The notes beneath the pieces were generated by a model. That model was not told where the DNA came from. It saw only the letters and a program-made list of their open reading frames with translations, and searched no databases. DNA of 60,147 nucleotides from contig JAJPIB010000019.1 of assembly GCA_021324995.1 (NCBI GenBank), positions 1 through 60,147 on the forward strand, in the 5' to 3' direction. Positions 43,902 through 52,475 of this stretch are shown here, piece by piece. The position numbers and the translations under genes are program-made. The first letter of the stretch is position 1; each line of letters starts with the position of its first letter. The stretch comes from Chlamydiia bacterium (GTDB taxonomy: Bacteria; Chlamydiota; Chlamydiia; Chlamydiales; Rhabdochlamydiaceae).

Positions 43902-44957
43902 ATGGAAAGCAAAATCGTCGTCGTTGGCATGTCTGGGGGAGTTGATTCCTCTGTATGCGCTCTTTTGCTAAAACAACAAGGATTCCGCGTCATAGGGCTC
44001 TTTATGAAGAATTGGGAAGAGACCGATGCCAATGGCGTGTGCACTTCCTCGCGCGACTATGAAGATGTGGCTAAGGTCTGCGAACAGATTGGCATCCCCT
44101 ACTACTCTGTGAACTTCGTCAAAGAATACCAAGATCAAGTCTTTTCCCATTTTCTCGCTGAGCTAAAGGCGGGTTATACTCCCAACCCGGATATCCTTTG
44201 CAATCGAGAGATCAAATTCAAAGTTTTTTTAGAAAAAGCGCTTAGCCTAGGCGCGGATTATCTGGCGACAGGCCATTACTGCAGGCGTGATGAACATCTC
44301 CAATTGTTGAAGGGTTTGGATCCGCTCAAAGATCAGAGTTACTTCCTCTACACCCTTGGAACTGCAGCCCTACAAAAGGTCCTTTTTCCTATTGGCCACT
44401 TGTTCAAATCGCAAGTGCGCAAAATCGCTAAAGAATACGGGCTTGCCAACTCAGAAAAAAAAGACAGCACGGGCATTTGCTTCATTGGCAAGCGAGACTT
44501 TAAAGAGTTCACCAGCCGCTATCTCGGTTATCATCCGGGGAATTTTGAAACCCTTTCCGGAAAAATTGTCGGCAAACACGACGGCATCGCTTTTTATACA
44601 ATTGGACAGCGAAAAGGCCTGGCTATCGGCGGTCCTGGAGACGCCTGGTTTGTTGTAGGGAAAAATAGCGAGCGGAATGTTGTTTTAGTCGAGCAAGGAG
44701 AGGATCACCCCTCTCTATATAAGAGCGAGCTGGTCGCTACAGATTTAAGCTGGGTTTCCGGACTACAGCCCACTCTTCCCTATTCTTGCGCAGCGAAAGT
44801 GCGTTACCGTCAGCCCGAACAACCTTGTAGGATTGAGAGAATTGAAGAAGGAAAAGCCTACGTTCAGTTTCTAGAGCCTCAACGCGCGGTCACTCCACGC
44901 CAATCCATCGTTTTCTATCAGGGAGAGATCTGCCTAGGCGGCGGGATGATCCTCTGA
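43902..44957 (+). CDS. mnmA: tRNA-specific 2-thiouridylase MnmA
   Basis: Puts sulfur on U34 of tRNA-Lys, -Glu and -Gln using ATP and a relay sulfur donor. 351 residues with the PP-loop GMSGGVDSS (9-17), the catalytic cysteine pair Cys100 (ILCNREIKF) and Cys193 (DSTGICFIGKRDF), and the C-terminal beta domain ending ICLGGGMIL. It corresponds to trmU/CT287, next to clpC in C. trachomatis as I recall; here the unknown 605-residue gene, glgB and the porin lie between them. Seven bases separate it from the convergent hydrolase-like gene. Confidence 0.96.
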   Translation: MESKIVVVGMSGGVDSSVCALLLKQQGFRVIGLFMKNWEETDANGVCTSSRDYEDVAKVCEQIGIPYYSVNFVKEYQDQVFSHFLAELKAGYTPNPDILCNREIKFKVFLEKALSLGADYLATGHYCRRDEHLQLLKGLDPLKDQSYFLYTLGTAALQKVLFPIGHLFKSQVRKIAKEYGLANSEKKDSTGICFIGKRDFKEFTSRYLGYHPGNFETLSGKIVGKHDGIAFYTIGQRKGLAIGGPGDAWFVVGKNSERNVVLVEQGEDHPSLYKSELVATDLSWVSGLQPTLPYSCAAKVRYRQPEQPCRIERIEEGKAYVQFLEPQRAVTPRQSIVFYQGEICLGGGMIL

Positions 44958-44964
44958 AAGATTG

Positions 44965-46191
44965 TCAAACTTCGATGTGGGATGTTAAAAAGCTTCTAAG
45001 TTTTTGGTCCTTCTGTTCCAGCTTTTGTCCTTCTTGAATAAATTCATAAGCTAAAGGAACAATATCTCTTATTCCTCCTGTATCCAACGTTGCATCGTTT
45101 CCGGCGACATAAAAGCAGGTATGCCACTGTTGGGTTCCCTTATGTAAAAGTTCTCGGGCAATCACCGAAGTCACTTTTTCCTGCTGTGCAAAAGAAAGAG
45201 GGATCGTATTTGCAGACACATTAGTAGTTGTCGTATTTTCAAAATACTCTAGAGATAACGCATGATGTGCGCGCGGGTGAAAGGGGTAAGGGTAAAAACT
45301 CGCTCGAAATACTTTTGCATCCGTATGGATAATTTTGGTATGAAAATTTTCACCAAAAGCCCCTTCTCTAGAGAAGTAGTAATCTTCTTGGGCTTCAATG
45401 ACCATGACTTTGCGTTTGGTTTTTTTATTCTTCTCAAGAAAGCCGATTAATTCTTTTTCAGGGTCTGCATCCCATCCGCTAAATTTGGCAAGAAAATAGA
45501 GGAAGTAATTCAATGGCCGCGAGTAAAGTTTGTTAACCACCTTTTGCACCGAGGTCATTCCCCGATTAATCACAATCGTGCGAGGAATCACCTTTGCTTG
45601 CTCTGGCCCCACAAGATCGATCGCTCTTGCAAATAGCATATTCCCCAAAGAGGCTGTCACAACGGAATCCACTTTAATTCCCGATTCGCCCATGGCCTTC
45701 AGAACAGAAAGAGGGCCATTGCTCAGATCTTTTACTGTTAACGGATCCCATCTCTTCTCAATTTTATCTTTTATTGAAGATTCTTTATTCACATTGTAGC
45801 TGAATAAAATGATCCGCAGTTTTTTTCCATGGACAGGTTGTTTTGATTCAAAGAGACGCACGATGAATGTACGAAGTGTTGTTCCTTCGATACAGACAGG
45901 AACATCGCGCACTGAAAAAAACTCGCGAACAACTTTCAATTGCGGGCTGCACAAAATACTTAAGTCTGTAAGCCCTTGCATGCGGGTTAAGGCTGCTTCC
46001 TGATCTTTTTGAAGATTTGGCGCCATGGCGCTTTTATATAAAGGGAGAAAAAATTCATTTCTGATGAGCGTTCTCAAGGATTCCGGACATAAATCACTTA
46101 AGCCGGAGAACTCTTCGCTTTTACCCGAATCGCGCATGTGGATACAGGAAGGGAATGCAGAAGATGAATTTAAGTCAGGTATTGTTGCCAT
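44965..46191 (-). CDS. Alpha/beta-hydrolase-like hypothetical protein
   Basis: 408 residues, no signal peptide. I know no named homologue, but the order of features fits an alpha/beta hydrolase: a strand plus elbow DSVVTASLGNMLFARAIDLV with the small-x-Ser-x-small pattern TASLG (Ser181), an acidic residue after a hydrophobic strand (KVMVIEAQEDYYF, Asp270) and a late histidine (HPRAHHALS, His309/310). The N-terminal 90 residues look like an added domain. GGGAG lies upstream of the ATG. The similarity is by motif order only; a lipase or host-directed esterase role is inference. Confidence 0.6.
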   Translation of the reverse strand: MATIPDLNSSSAFPSCIHMRDSGKSEEFSGLSDLCPESLRTLIRNEFFLPLYKSAMAPNLQKDQEAALTRMQGLTDLSILCSPQLKVVREFFSVRDVPVCIEGTTLRTFIVRLFESKQPVHGKKLRIILFSYNVNKESSIKDKIEKRWDPLTVKDLSNGPLSVLKAMGESGIKVDSVVTASLGNMLFARAIDLVGPEQAKVIPRTIVINRGMTSVQKVVNKLYSRPLNYFLYFLAKFSGWDADPEKELIGFLEKNKKTKRKVMVIEAQEDYYFSREGAFGENFHTKIIHTDAKVFRASFYPYPFHPRAHHALSLEYFENTTTTNVSANTIPLSFAQQEKVTSVIARELLHKGTQQWHTCFYVAGNDATLDTGGIRDIVPLAYEFIQEGQKLEQKDQKLRSFLTSHIEV

Positions 46192-46352
46192 AGAGAATAT
46201 CTCCCAAAAAAAGGAAAAGCAAAAAGATTATATTATCAAATATTTTTATGGCAAACAGCTTTTCAAAAGGAGAAAATTCGATTCTTTTACTTTGAATATT
46301 AATTCCCATTGAATTATCTGTTACTAATAGAAAATTAAATAATTATATCCAG

Positions 46353-47837
46353 ATGCGCGCGAATTATTTTATGAGAAAAATTCGATTCAAACCCATCTTC
46401 TATTTGCTTTTATTTTTATCGGGATGCGCGCGTGTCCCGAAAAGCGATTTAGCCCACCGATCTGAGTTTATTTCCTTAGACAGATCGCTCGAATCCGCCT
46501 ATGCGCGAGAATTTTTTGAAGAAGGAGGATGGCCTACAGATGCGTGGTGGGAAATGTTTGGTGACCCCCAGCTCAATGCGGTCGTTGAGCGGGCCCTGGC
46601 ACAAAACCCAACGATTCAAAAAGCTTTAGCGATTGTCGCAGAGGCTGAGCAGGAAGCGAGAAAGGAAAAAGCGGCTTTTTTTCCCCGTTTGGATTTCGAC
46701 TATTTGGAGAACTGGCAATATTTTAGTAAAAATGGTTTGTATCGCTCTTTCTATCCCGTTCCTCCGAATGGACCTCCTATTCGAGCTACAGATAATCAAG
46801 TTGACCTCTCCCTCTATTTCAATTATGAAATCGATTTTTTTGGAAGAAATAGAAATCTCTTTAGAGCGGCTCTTGGAAGAGCTCGCGCCGAGCGGGCTGA
46901 AGCGAAGCAAGCAACCTTAATGATCACCACACTCATTGTCCAGACTTACATCGAACTGCAAACAAAATTGGCGATGCTAGACATTCTAAAAACAAGACAG
47001 AGCTTGCGCAATAGCCTCTTTGAGCTTACCGCTTCGCGAAGTCAACATGGACTTGAGCCGTTTATTCCTATCCTCGAAAGAGAAAGTGAACTCTATCGAG
47101 TCGAAGAAGCTCTATTAGACATGAATAAGGAGATCGCTCTCGATAAACATATGCTGGGTATTCTGGTCGGGGCTAGCCCTGACGAAGATGTCGCTCCAGA
47201 AGCGATGCGCGCGCTCTTTCAAAGACCGGTTAAAATTCCTTCAGACCTCTCTTGTGATCTATTGGCTCGGAGACCCGATTTGACCGCACAGATTTGGCGC
47301 ATTGAAGCGGCAGCAAAAGAGATTGGCGCAGCAAAAGCGGACTTTTATCCGCGAGTTAACCTCATGGCGTTTGCACAATTAGAGAGCCTTTCTTTCAATA
47401 AGCTGTTTAATATCAGCAGTCGACAAGGCGGGCTTGTTCCTGCAGTACATCTGCCCATCTTTACAGGAGGGAAATTAACCGCCAATCTTAAACAAAAAGT
47501 TGCGGAGTTCAATCGGGAAACGCACCGTTACAACGAACTTCTTCTCAATGCGGCAAAGGAAGTGGCTGATCAGATTTCTATACTCTCCTTCACTTTTGAT
47601 ACACTTGGCATCCAAATGAGCACGCTAGAAGTAGCTAAAGATCAGTTTGCTCTTCAAAATTCTCGCTATGAACAAGGGGTCAGTAATGCTCTTTCCGTCA
47701 TGGAAAAAGAAAACGAAGTTCTCTCCGAGCGATACGCACTTCTCGCCTTCGAGCGCAACTATTTGCTGGCGGTCTTAAAAATGGTCAAAGCTCTGGGCGG
47801 TGGCTACCACGCTCATCAAATCCCAGGTGATCGATGA
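46353..47837 (+). CDS. Outer-membrane efflux lipoprotein (NodT/TolC-like)
   Basis: 494 residues with a lipoprotein signal peptide whose lipobox is FLSGCAR (cysteine near residue 25), then the two-repeat OEP domain: DAWWEMFGDPQLNAVVERAL, a long helical coil, and the second repeat starting SRRPDL-like at LARRPDLTAQIWRIEAAAKE. This is the RND/MFS outer-membrane factor of the NodT subgroup and forms the exit duct of the pump. Two ATGs are possible (46353, 46371); neither has a clear ribosome-binding site. Its TGA overlaps the ATG of the adaptor gene by four bases, so the three pump genes form one operon. Confidence 0.93.
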   Translation: MRANYFMRKIRFKPIFYLLLFLSGCARVPKSDLAHRSEFISLDRSLESAYAREFFEEGGWPTDAWWEMFGDPQLNAVVERALAQNPTIQKALAIVAEAEQEARKEKAAFFPRLDFDYLENWQYFSKNGLYRSFYPVPPNGPPIRATDNQVDLSLYFNYEIDFFGRNRNLFRAALGRARAERAEAKQATLMITTLIVQTYIELQTKLAMLDILKTRQSLRNSLFELTASRSQHGLEPFIPILERESELYRVEEALLDMNKEIALDKHMLGILVGASPDEDVAPEAMRALFQRPVKIPSDLSCDLLARRPDLTAQIWRIEAAAKEIGAAKADFYPRVNLMAFAQLESLSFNKLFNISSRQGGLVPAVHLPIFTGGKLTANLKQKVAEFNRETHRYNELLLNAAKEVADQISILSFTFDTLGIQMSTLEVAKDQFALQNSRYEQGVSNALSVMEKENEVLSERYALLAFERNYLLAVLKMVKALGGGYHAHQIPGDR

Positions 47838-49039
47838 CAATACCCGTTCCCTCACCGGAAGCCCCCCCAAAAAACCGCAGAAGAAACAGAGCCATTCTGA
47901 TCACTGTTCTGGCCTTTGTTTTGCTTGGCGCCGTCTGGTTTGCCTACTGGTTCATCTGGGGCCGTTTTTATCAATACACAGATGACGCCTATGTCGATGG
48001 AAATAATGTCGTATTAAGCCCACAAGTACGCGGAATTGTGGAGTCATTTTCTGTCATTGATGCCGATTTTGTTCCTCGGGGAAGAATTCTTGTCGAACTT
48101 GATAAGACCGATGCGCGGATTGCTCTTGAAAAAGCAGTTGCAGATTTGGGAAGTGCTGTTCGGGATGTGGTAGGAATGTTTGAAAAAGCAAAGCAGTACG
48201 AAGCGCTAATCGAAGTGAAAAAAGCAGAGTTTGTTAAGGCAGCGCAAGACTATGAACATCGAAAAAATTTGATCGAAGAGGGCGGTGTCTCTCTTGAAGA
48301 TTTCGAGCATTCGATTGCTGCGCTTCGGGCAAGTTTTTCAGATCTTATTGCTGCAGAGCATCAATACGTTGGAGCAGCGGCACAAGTTGAAAACACAACT
48401 GTAGAAACTCACCCGCTCGTTGAGCAGATGAAAAGTCGGGTGAGAGACACTTTCGTGACGCTGCAGCGTTGCACCATCAAAGCGCCCGTCACAGGGATTG
48501 TTGCTCAAAGGACAGTGCAGGTTGGAGAATGGGTAGAAGCAGGGCAACCGATGATGGCTATTGTTCCTTTGGATCAAATGTGGGTCAGCGCTAATTATAA
48601 AGAGGGGCAGCTCTCTAAAATGAGAGTGGGCCAACCGGTGCGGATTCTTTCCGATATCTATGGACGCAGCGTCGTTTTTAACGGAAAGGTCGCAGGCATT
48701 GGCGGCGGAACAGGAAGCGTGTTCTCCGTTCTTCCTCCGCAAAATGCAACGGGCAACTGGATCAAAATTGTGCAGAGAATTCCTGTAAGAATCGCTCTTG
48801 ATCAAACGCAGATCAAGCAGCATCCCTTAAGACTGGGATTGTCGATGGAAGTGACGGTAGATATCCACGATACGAATAAGCCTTACCTGCCCGAAATCAG
48901 ACCGGATAAGCCTCTGTTTGAAACAAATATTTTCTCGTCGCAAGAAGAAGGAGCGGAATCGATCATTGCCGAAGTGATCGCTGAAAACCTTTCCACCCCT
49001 TGGATTGAGAATAACAACCCTACTGAAGAGGTAGAGTGA
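47834..49039 (+). CDS. emrA: EmrA/HlyD-type membrane fusion adaptor
   Basis: 401 residues. A Pro- and Arg-rich cytoplasmic head leads to one membrane helix (about 20-42, ILITVLAFVLLGAVWFAYWF), then the typical TDDAYVDGNNVVLSPQVRGI lipoyl half-motif, an alpha-helical hairpin (about 95-190), the second lipoyl half (CTIKAPVTGIVAQRTVQVGE) and the beta-barrel domain (MWVSANYKEGQLSKMRVGQP). It links the inner-membrane EmrB transporter to the outer-membrane factor. It overlaps both neighbours by four bases, indicating tight coupling. Confidence 0.95.
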   Translation: MTIPVPSPEAPPKNRRRNRAILITVLAFVLLGAVWFAYWFIWGRFYQYTDDAYVDGNNVVLSPQVRGIVESFSVIDADFVPRGRILVELDKTDARIALEKAVADLGSAVRDVVGMFEKAKQYEALIEVKKAEFVKAAQDYEHRKNLIEEGGVSLEDFEHSIAALRASFSDLIAAEHQYVGAAAQVENTTVETHPLVEQMKSRVRDTFVTLQRCTIKAPVTGIVAQRTVQVGEWVEAGQPMMAIVPLDQMWVSANYKEGQLSKMRVGQPVRILSDIYGRSVVFNGKVAGIGGGTGSVFSVLPPQNATGNWIKIVQRIPVRIALDQTQIKQHPLRLGLSMEVTVDIHDTNKPYLPEIRPDKPLFETNIFSSQEEGAESIIAEVIAENLSTPWIENNNPTEEVE

Positions 49040-50574
49040 AGCCTCTTTCTGGGTTCTTACGTTTTATCATCACGTTCGCTTTATCGGCCGCAACGTTTAT
49101 GTTCGTTCTCGATTACTCCATCGCCAACGTATCGATTCCCTATATTTCCGGAAACATGGGAGTCGCCGTGGATCAAGGAACCTATGTGATCACGTCATTT
49201 GCAGTCGGCAACGCGATCGCCCTTCCCATCACTGGGTGGCTCACTCAAAGAGTGGGAGCCGTTAAGCTCATTTGCATTTCTCTGATCCTATTCACTTTCT
49301 TTTCCTGGACATGCGGCGCGGCCCCAAGTTTTTTATCTCTGATCATTTCACGCTTTCTACAAGGGCTTAGCTCAGGTCCGATGATCCCCTTGAGCCAAAC
49401 GCTGCTGGTGATGAGCACTCCTCCCGAAAAGAAAAATGCAGCTCTCGCTTCCTGGAGCACTATTGTCATCACCGCTCCTATTGTCGGTCCCATATTGGGA
49501 GGTTGGATCTCTTACGATTATGTGTGGCCTTGGATTTTTTATATCAACATTCCTGTTGGGATCTTCAGTGTGCTTGTGATTTGGTTTATTCTCAAAAATA
49601 GAGAGACCCCGAAGGAAAAGATCCCTGTGGACTGGGTCAGCTTGATTTTTTTGGCGATAGGCGTCACCGCACTTCAATTCCTCCTGGATAAAGGTCAACA
49701 ATACGATTGGCTGAATTCTCCCCTCATCGTCACCTGCGCAGTCACTTCTTTGATTTGTTTTACCTTGCTCCTTGTCTGGAGTTTGACCACAGAGAAGCCA
49801 TTGATCGAGATGAAACTCTTTAAAATTCGGACGTTTACGCTTTCCGTATTCTATATCGGTATCATGTATGCCATCTATTTCGGCTCTGTCGTTCTCGTGC
49901 CTTTGTGGCTGCAGACAAGCATGAATTACACTTCGATTTGGGCAGGCATTGCAGTCGCTCCCATTGGCATTGCACCTTTCATCGTCGGTCCCTTTATGGG
50001 AAAAGCGCTCGGGAAATATGGCGTTACACTCCTTCTTTCCTTATGTTTTATTCTTTTTTCGATCTCTTGCTTTTACACAGCCTATTTTGATACGGATGTC
50101 GATATTTGGCATATCGGTTTTTCCCGCTTTCTTTTGGGAACAGCGCTCGTCTTTTTTATCACTCCCCTCTTCGCTTTAAGCATGGAAGGAGTTCCCAAAG
50201 AAAAATTAGCCAGTTCCACAGGTGTTTTCCATTTTGTCCGTGCGATGTCGGGAGGAATTGGCACTTCGATTTTCACGACGATGTGGATTCGCCGCAGCGC
50301 TTACCATCACGCGACGGTAGGAGAAAACCTCACTTCATATTCACACCAGACAACCACTTATCTCGACAATCTGGGAAGTCTTGGACTTCACAAACAAACA
50401 GCTTTAGAAAAACTGAATCAAGTCCTAGGGCAGCAAGCCGATATGTTATCGATCAATGATTGCTTTTTTGTCATGGGATGGATTTTTTTAGGACTTCTTC
50501 TCCTCCTTCCGCTCAGCAGGACAAAAAAAAGCTCGACCCAGGAAGATCCTCAGCCGAGCTCTGTTGCAGAATGA
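49036..50574 (+). CDS. emrB: EmrB/QacA-type MFS drug transporter (DHA2)
   Basis: 512 residues with about 14 hydrophobic helices, the DHA2 layout. Motif D1-like LDYSIANVSIPYISGNMG is in helix 1, and the motif C-like GPILGGWISYDYVWPWIFYIN follows helix 5. The start is a GTG overlapping the emrA stop (GTGA), with no alternative that keeps helix 1. It couples proton influx to export of hydrophobic compounds through the tripartite duct. No regulator gene of the EmrR/MarR type is adjacent. A hairpin with a T-rich tail lies just after the stop. Confidence 0.95.
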   Translation: MKPLSGFLRFIITFALSAATFMFVLDYSIANVSIPYISGNMGVAVDQGTYVITSFAVGNAIALPITGWLTQRVGAVKLICISLILFTFFSWTCGAAPSFLSLIISRFLQGLSSGPMIPLSQTLLVMSTPPEKKNAALASWSTIVITAPIVGPILGGWISYDYVWPWIFYINIPVGIFSVLVIWFILKNRETPKEKIPVDWVSLIFLAIGVTALQFLLDKGQQYDWLNSPLIVTCAVTSLICFTLLLVWSLTTEKPLIEMKLFKIRTFTLSVFYIGIMYAIYFGSVVLVPLWLQTSMNYTSIWAGIAVAPIGIAPFIVGPFMGKALGKYGVTLLLSLCFILFSISCFYTAYFDTDVDIWHIGFSRFLLGTALVFFITPLFALSMEGVPKEKLASSTGVFHFVRAMSGGIGTSIFTTMWIRRSAYHHATVGENLTSYSHQTTTYLDNLGSLGLHKQTALEKLNQVLGQQADMLSINDCFFVMGWIFLGLLLLLPLSRTKKSSTQEDPQPSSVAE

Positions 50575-50575
50575 A

Positions 50576-50618
50576 CTATACCGGTTCCGTTTCAATCGGC
50601 TATAGAATTTCGATTTTT
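50576..50618 (+). terminator. Candidate terminator of the efflux operon
   Basis: CTATACCGGTT pairs with AATCGGCTATAG (one bulged base and one G-T pair), with a short loop, followed by AATTTCGATTTTT. It lies between two convergent genes and might serve both. Confidence 0.45.
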
Positions 50619-50641
50619 AAGCTCTTATCCTAATAACTCAA

Positions 50642-52114
50642 TCACTTCTTCTTTGCTAAAGCAAGGCGCGCTTTGCTGTGCTTAACGCTATAGCCAAAGT
50701 AAATGGCGCATCCGATCGCCATCCAGATCACAAACTGTATCCAAGTCACGCCTGGAAGGGCAATCATTTGAATCACGCAAACAAGCGTTCCCGCGAGCGG
50801 AATCCAGGGTACAAAAGGTGTCTTGAAAGGACGATGCAATGTAGGTTGCTTGTAGCGCAACACCAAGATGCCGAAACAAACGATGGCAAAAGCAAGAAGA
50901 GCTCCCATCGAAGTCAGCTGTCCTAAAATCCCTACAGGAAAGATTCCTGCAAAGATCATGCAAACAACTGTTACCATGATGGTGGAAAGAAGTGGAGTTT
51001 GGAACCGCTTGTTAATGCCGGCGATTGGCTTTGGCAACATTCCATCTCTAGACATCGTCGCAAAGATGCGAGACTGTCCGAGAATCATGACGAGCACAAC
51101 TGACGTCAACCCTGCCAAAATCGCAAGCTTAATGACAAAGCGCAGCCAAATAAACTTTGGGCCGAGCGCGTTCACCGCAACGGTAATAGGATCTGCCACG
51201 TTCAGAGTCGTATAGCTCACAACACCCAGAAGGACAACGCCGATGATCATGTAGACAATCGTCGAAATCCCCAAAGAGCCGATCATCCCAATGGGAAGGT
51301 GTTTTTGAGGATTGCGGCATTCTTGCGCCATTGTGGAAAGGGCATCGAAACCAATGAAAGCGAAGAAGACGAGTCCTGCGCCTCGCAAGATACCGCTCCA
51401 GCCGAATTCTCCGAATGTTCCGGTGTTTTCCGGAATAAAGGGTGTCAAATTGTCCCAATTGACAAAAGCGATACCGCAAACCACAAAGAGCGCGATAGCT
51501 CCCAGCTTAATAATAACCATCAAATTGTTGAAGCTTGCCGCTGCTCGAATACCCACAGAAACAAGCGCTCCGATCAGCCCTACAATAACCATCGCAGGTA
51601 CATTGAGTAAAGCTCCTGTCTCGGCCCAGCCCTTACCAAGTTCATAGCTAAAGGGTGCAGAGGCAATTGCCTGCGGAATATGAACTCCCACATCCCTCAA
51701 GATGCTCACAAAATAGGCTGACCAACCGACCGATACCGTGGATGCTGAAAAAAGGTACTCCATTGTCAATCCCCACCCGATGATCCAAGCGGTAAACTCA
51801 CCCATCGTCGCATAAGCATAAGTATAGGCGCTCCCCGAAATGGGGATTAGCGACGCAAACTCCGCATAGCAAAGAGCTGCAAAGACACAGATGAGTGCAG
51901 CAATAATAAATGAGATAAGGATACCTGGGCCAGCATACTCGGCGGCAGCAGGACCGGTGAGGACGAAGATACCAGCGCCAATGATTGCGCCAATGCCCAT
52001 CGCGGTAAGGGTAACAGCTCCAAGGGAGCGCTTCATTCCGTGCTGGGAACTCTGCGCTTCATCAAGAAGTGACTTAATAGATTTTTTTACGAATAAACCT
52101 TTTTCTTTTGCCAT
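50642..52114 (-). CDS. APC-family amino-acid permease (cationic-type/YfnA-like)
   Basis: 490 residues with about 12 membrane helices. The first helix carries GIGAIIGAGIFVLTG, the substrate-binding break of APC transporters. A later segment FFAFIGFDALSTMAQECRNP is characteristic of the YfnA/CAT subgroup. It would take up amino acids from the host, consistent with a parasitic lifestyle; the substrate cannot be fixed. The frame also starts at 52126, but AGGAT lies just before the ATG at 52114. A complete family A repeat occupies its upstream region. Confidence 0.93.
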   Translation of the reverse strand: MAKEKGLFVKKSIKSLLDEAQSSQHGMKRSLGAVTLTAMGIGAIIGAGIFVLTGPAAAEYAGPGILISFIIAALICVFAALCYAEFASLIPISGSAYTYAYATMGEFTAWIIGWGLTMEYLFSASTVSVGWSAYFVSILRDVGVHIPQAIASAPFSYELGKGWAETGALLNVPAMVIVGLIGALVSVGIRAAASFNNLMVIIKLGAIALFVVCGIAFVNWDNLTPFIPENTGTFGEFGWSGILRGAGLVFFAFIGFDALSTMAQECRNPQKHLPIGMIGSLGISTIVYMIIGVVLLGVVSYTTLNVADPITVAVNALGPKFIWLRFVIKLAILAGLTSVVLVMILGQSRIFATMSRDGMLPKPIAGINKRFQTPLLSTIMVTVVCMIFAGIFPVGILGQLTSMGALLAFAIVCFGILVLRYKQPTLHRPFKTPFVPWIPLAGTLVCVIQMIALPGVTWIQFVIWMAIGCAIYFGYSVKHSKARLALAKKK

Positions 52115-52475
52115 ACATCCTATCATGGGTCATAGAGGGCAAGCCCTCTAGTGTTCATTTCCGATTGAGAGAACCTTCAAACTCGTTCCTAAAAACAGAT
52201 TTGACAGATTGTCTCTATTTTGGCTCCAAATGTTTTTAAAAAAAACCAAAAACACTTGAACATCTATACCCAACGTGACTGAAAATCTGGTTTAGGACCA
52301 AAGCGAAAGCTCCCGCGATTGGCGCGATCGAATCGCCGCCCCTATTAGAAATAGGGGCTAGATTCGATCGTCCAATCCCGGGGCTTTGGCTCGGTCTTAA
52401 ATCCAAATTTTCAATCACGTTGGGTATAACAAGTGTAAAACGAATCCGGTTTTTAGAGTAGTAAAAATAGAGAAA
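52115..52475. other. Intergenic region upstream of the permease
   Basis: About 360 bases, of which 52265-52428 is a complete MITE-like repeat. The remainder is AT-rich flank; any permease promoter must lie between 52127 and 52264. No further gene or structure is visible. Confidence 0.5.
52265..52428. repeat. MITE-like palindromic repeat, family A, full-length copy
   Basis: The 164 bases fold into one long nested hairpin: outer arms TATACCCAACGTGACTGAAA with its inverse, an inner CGATCGAATC/GATTCGATCG arm and a central CCCCTATT-AGA-AATAGGGG stem. No open frame. It is the parent form of the shorter copies at 13817 and 17118 and matches 1-106 in reverse. It lies between the permease start and the 3' end of the Ser/Arg-rich gene. 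Confidence 0.9.
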
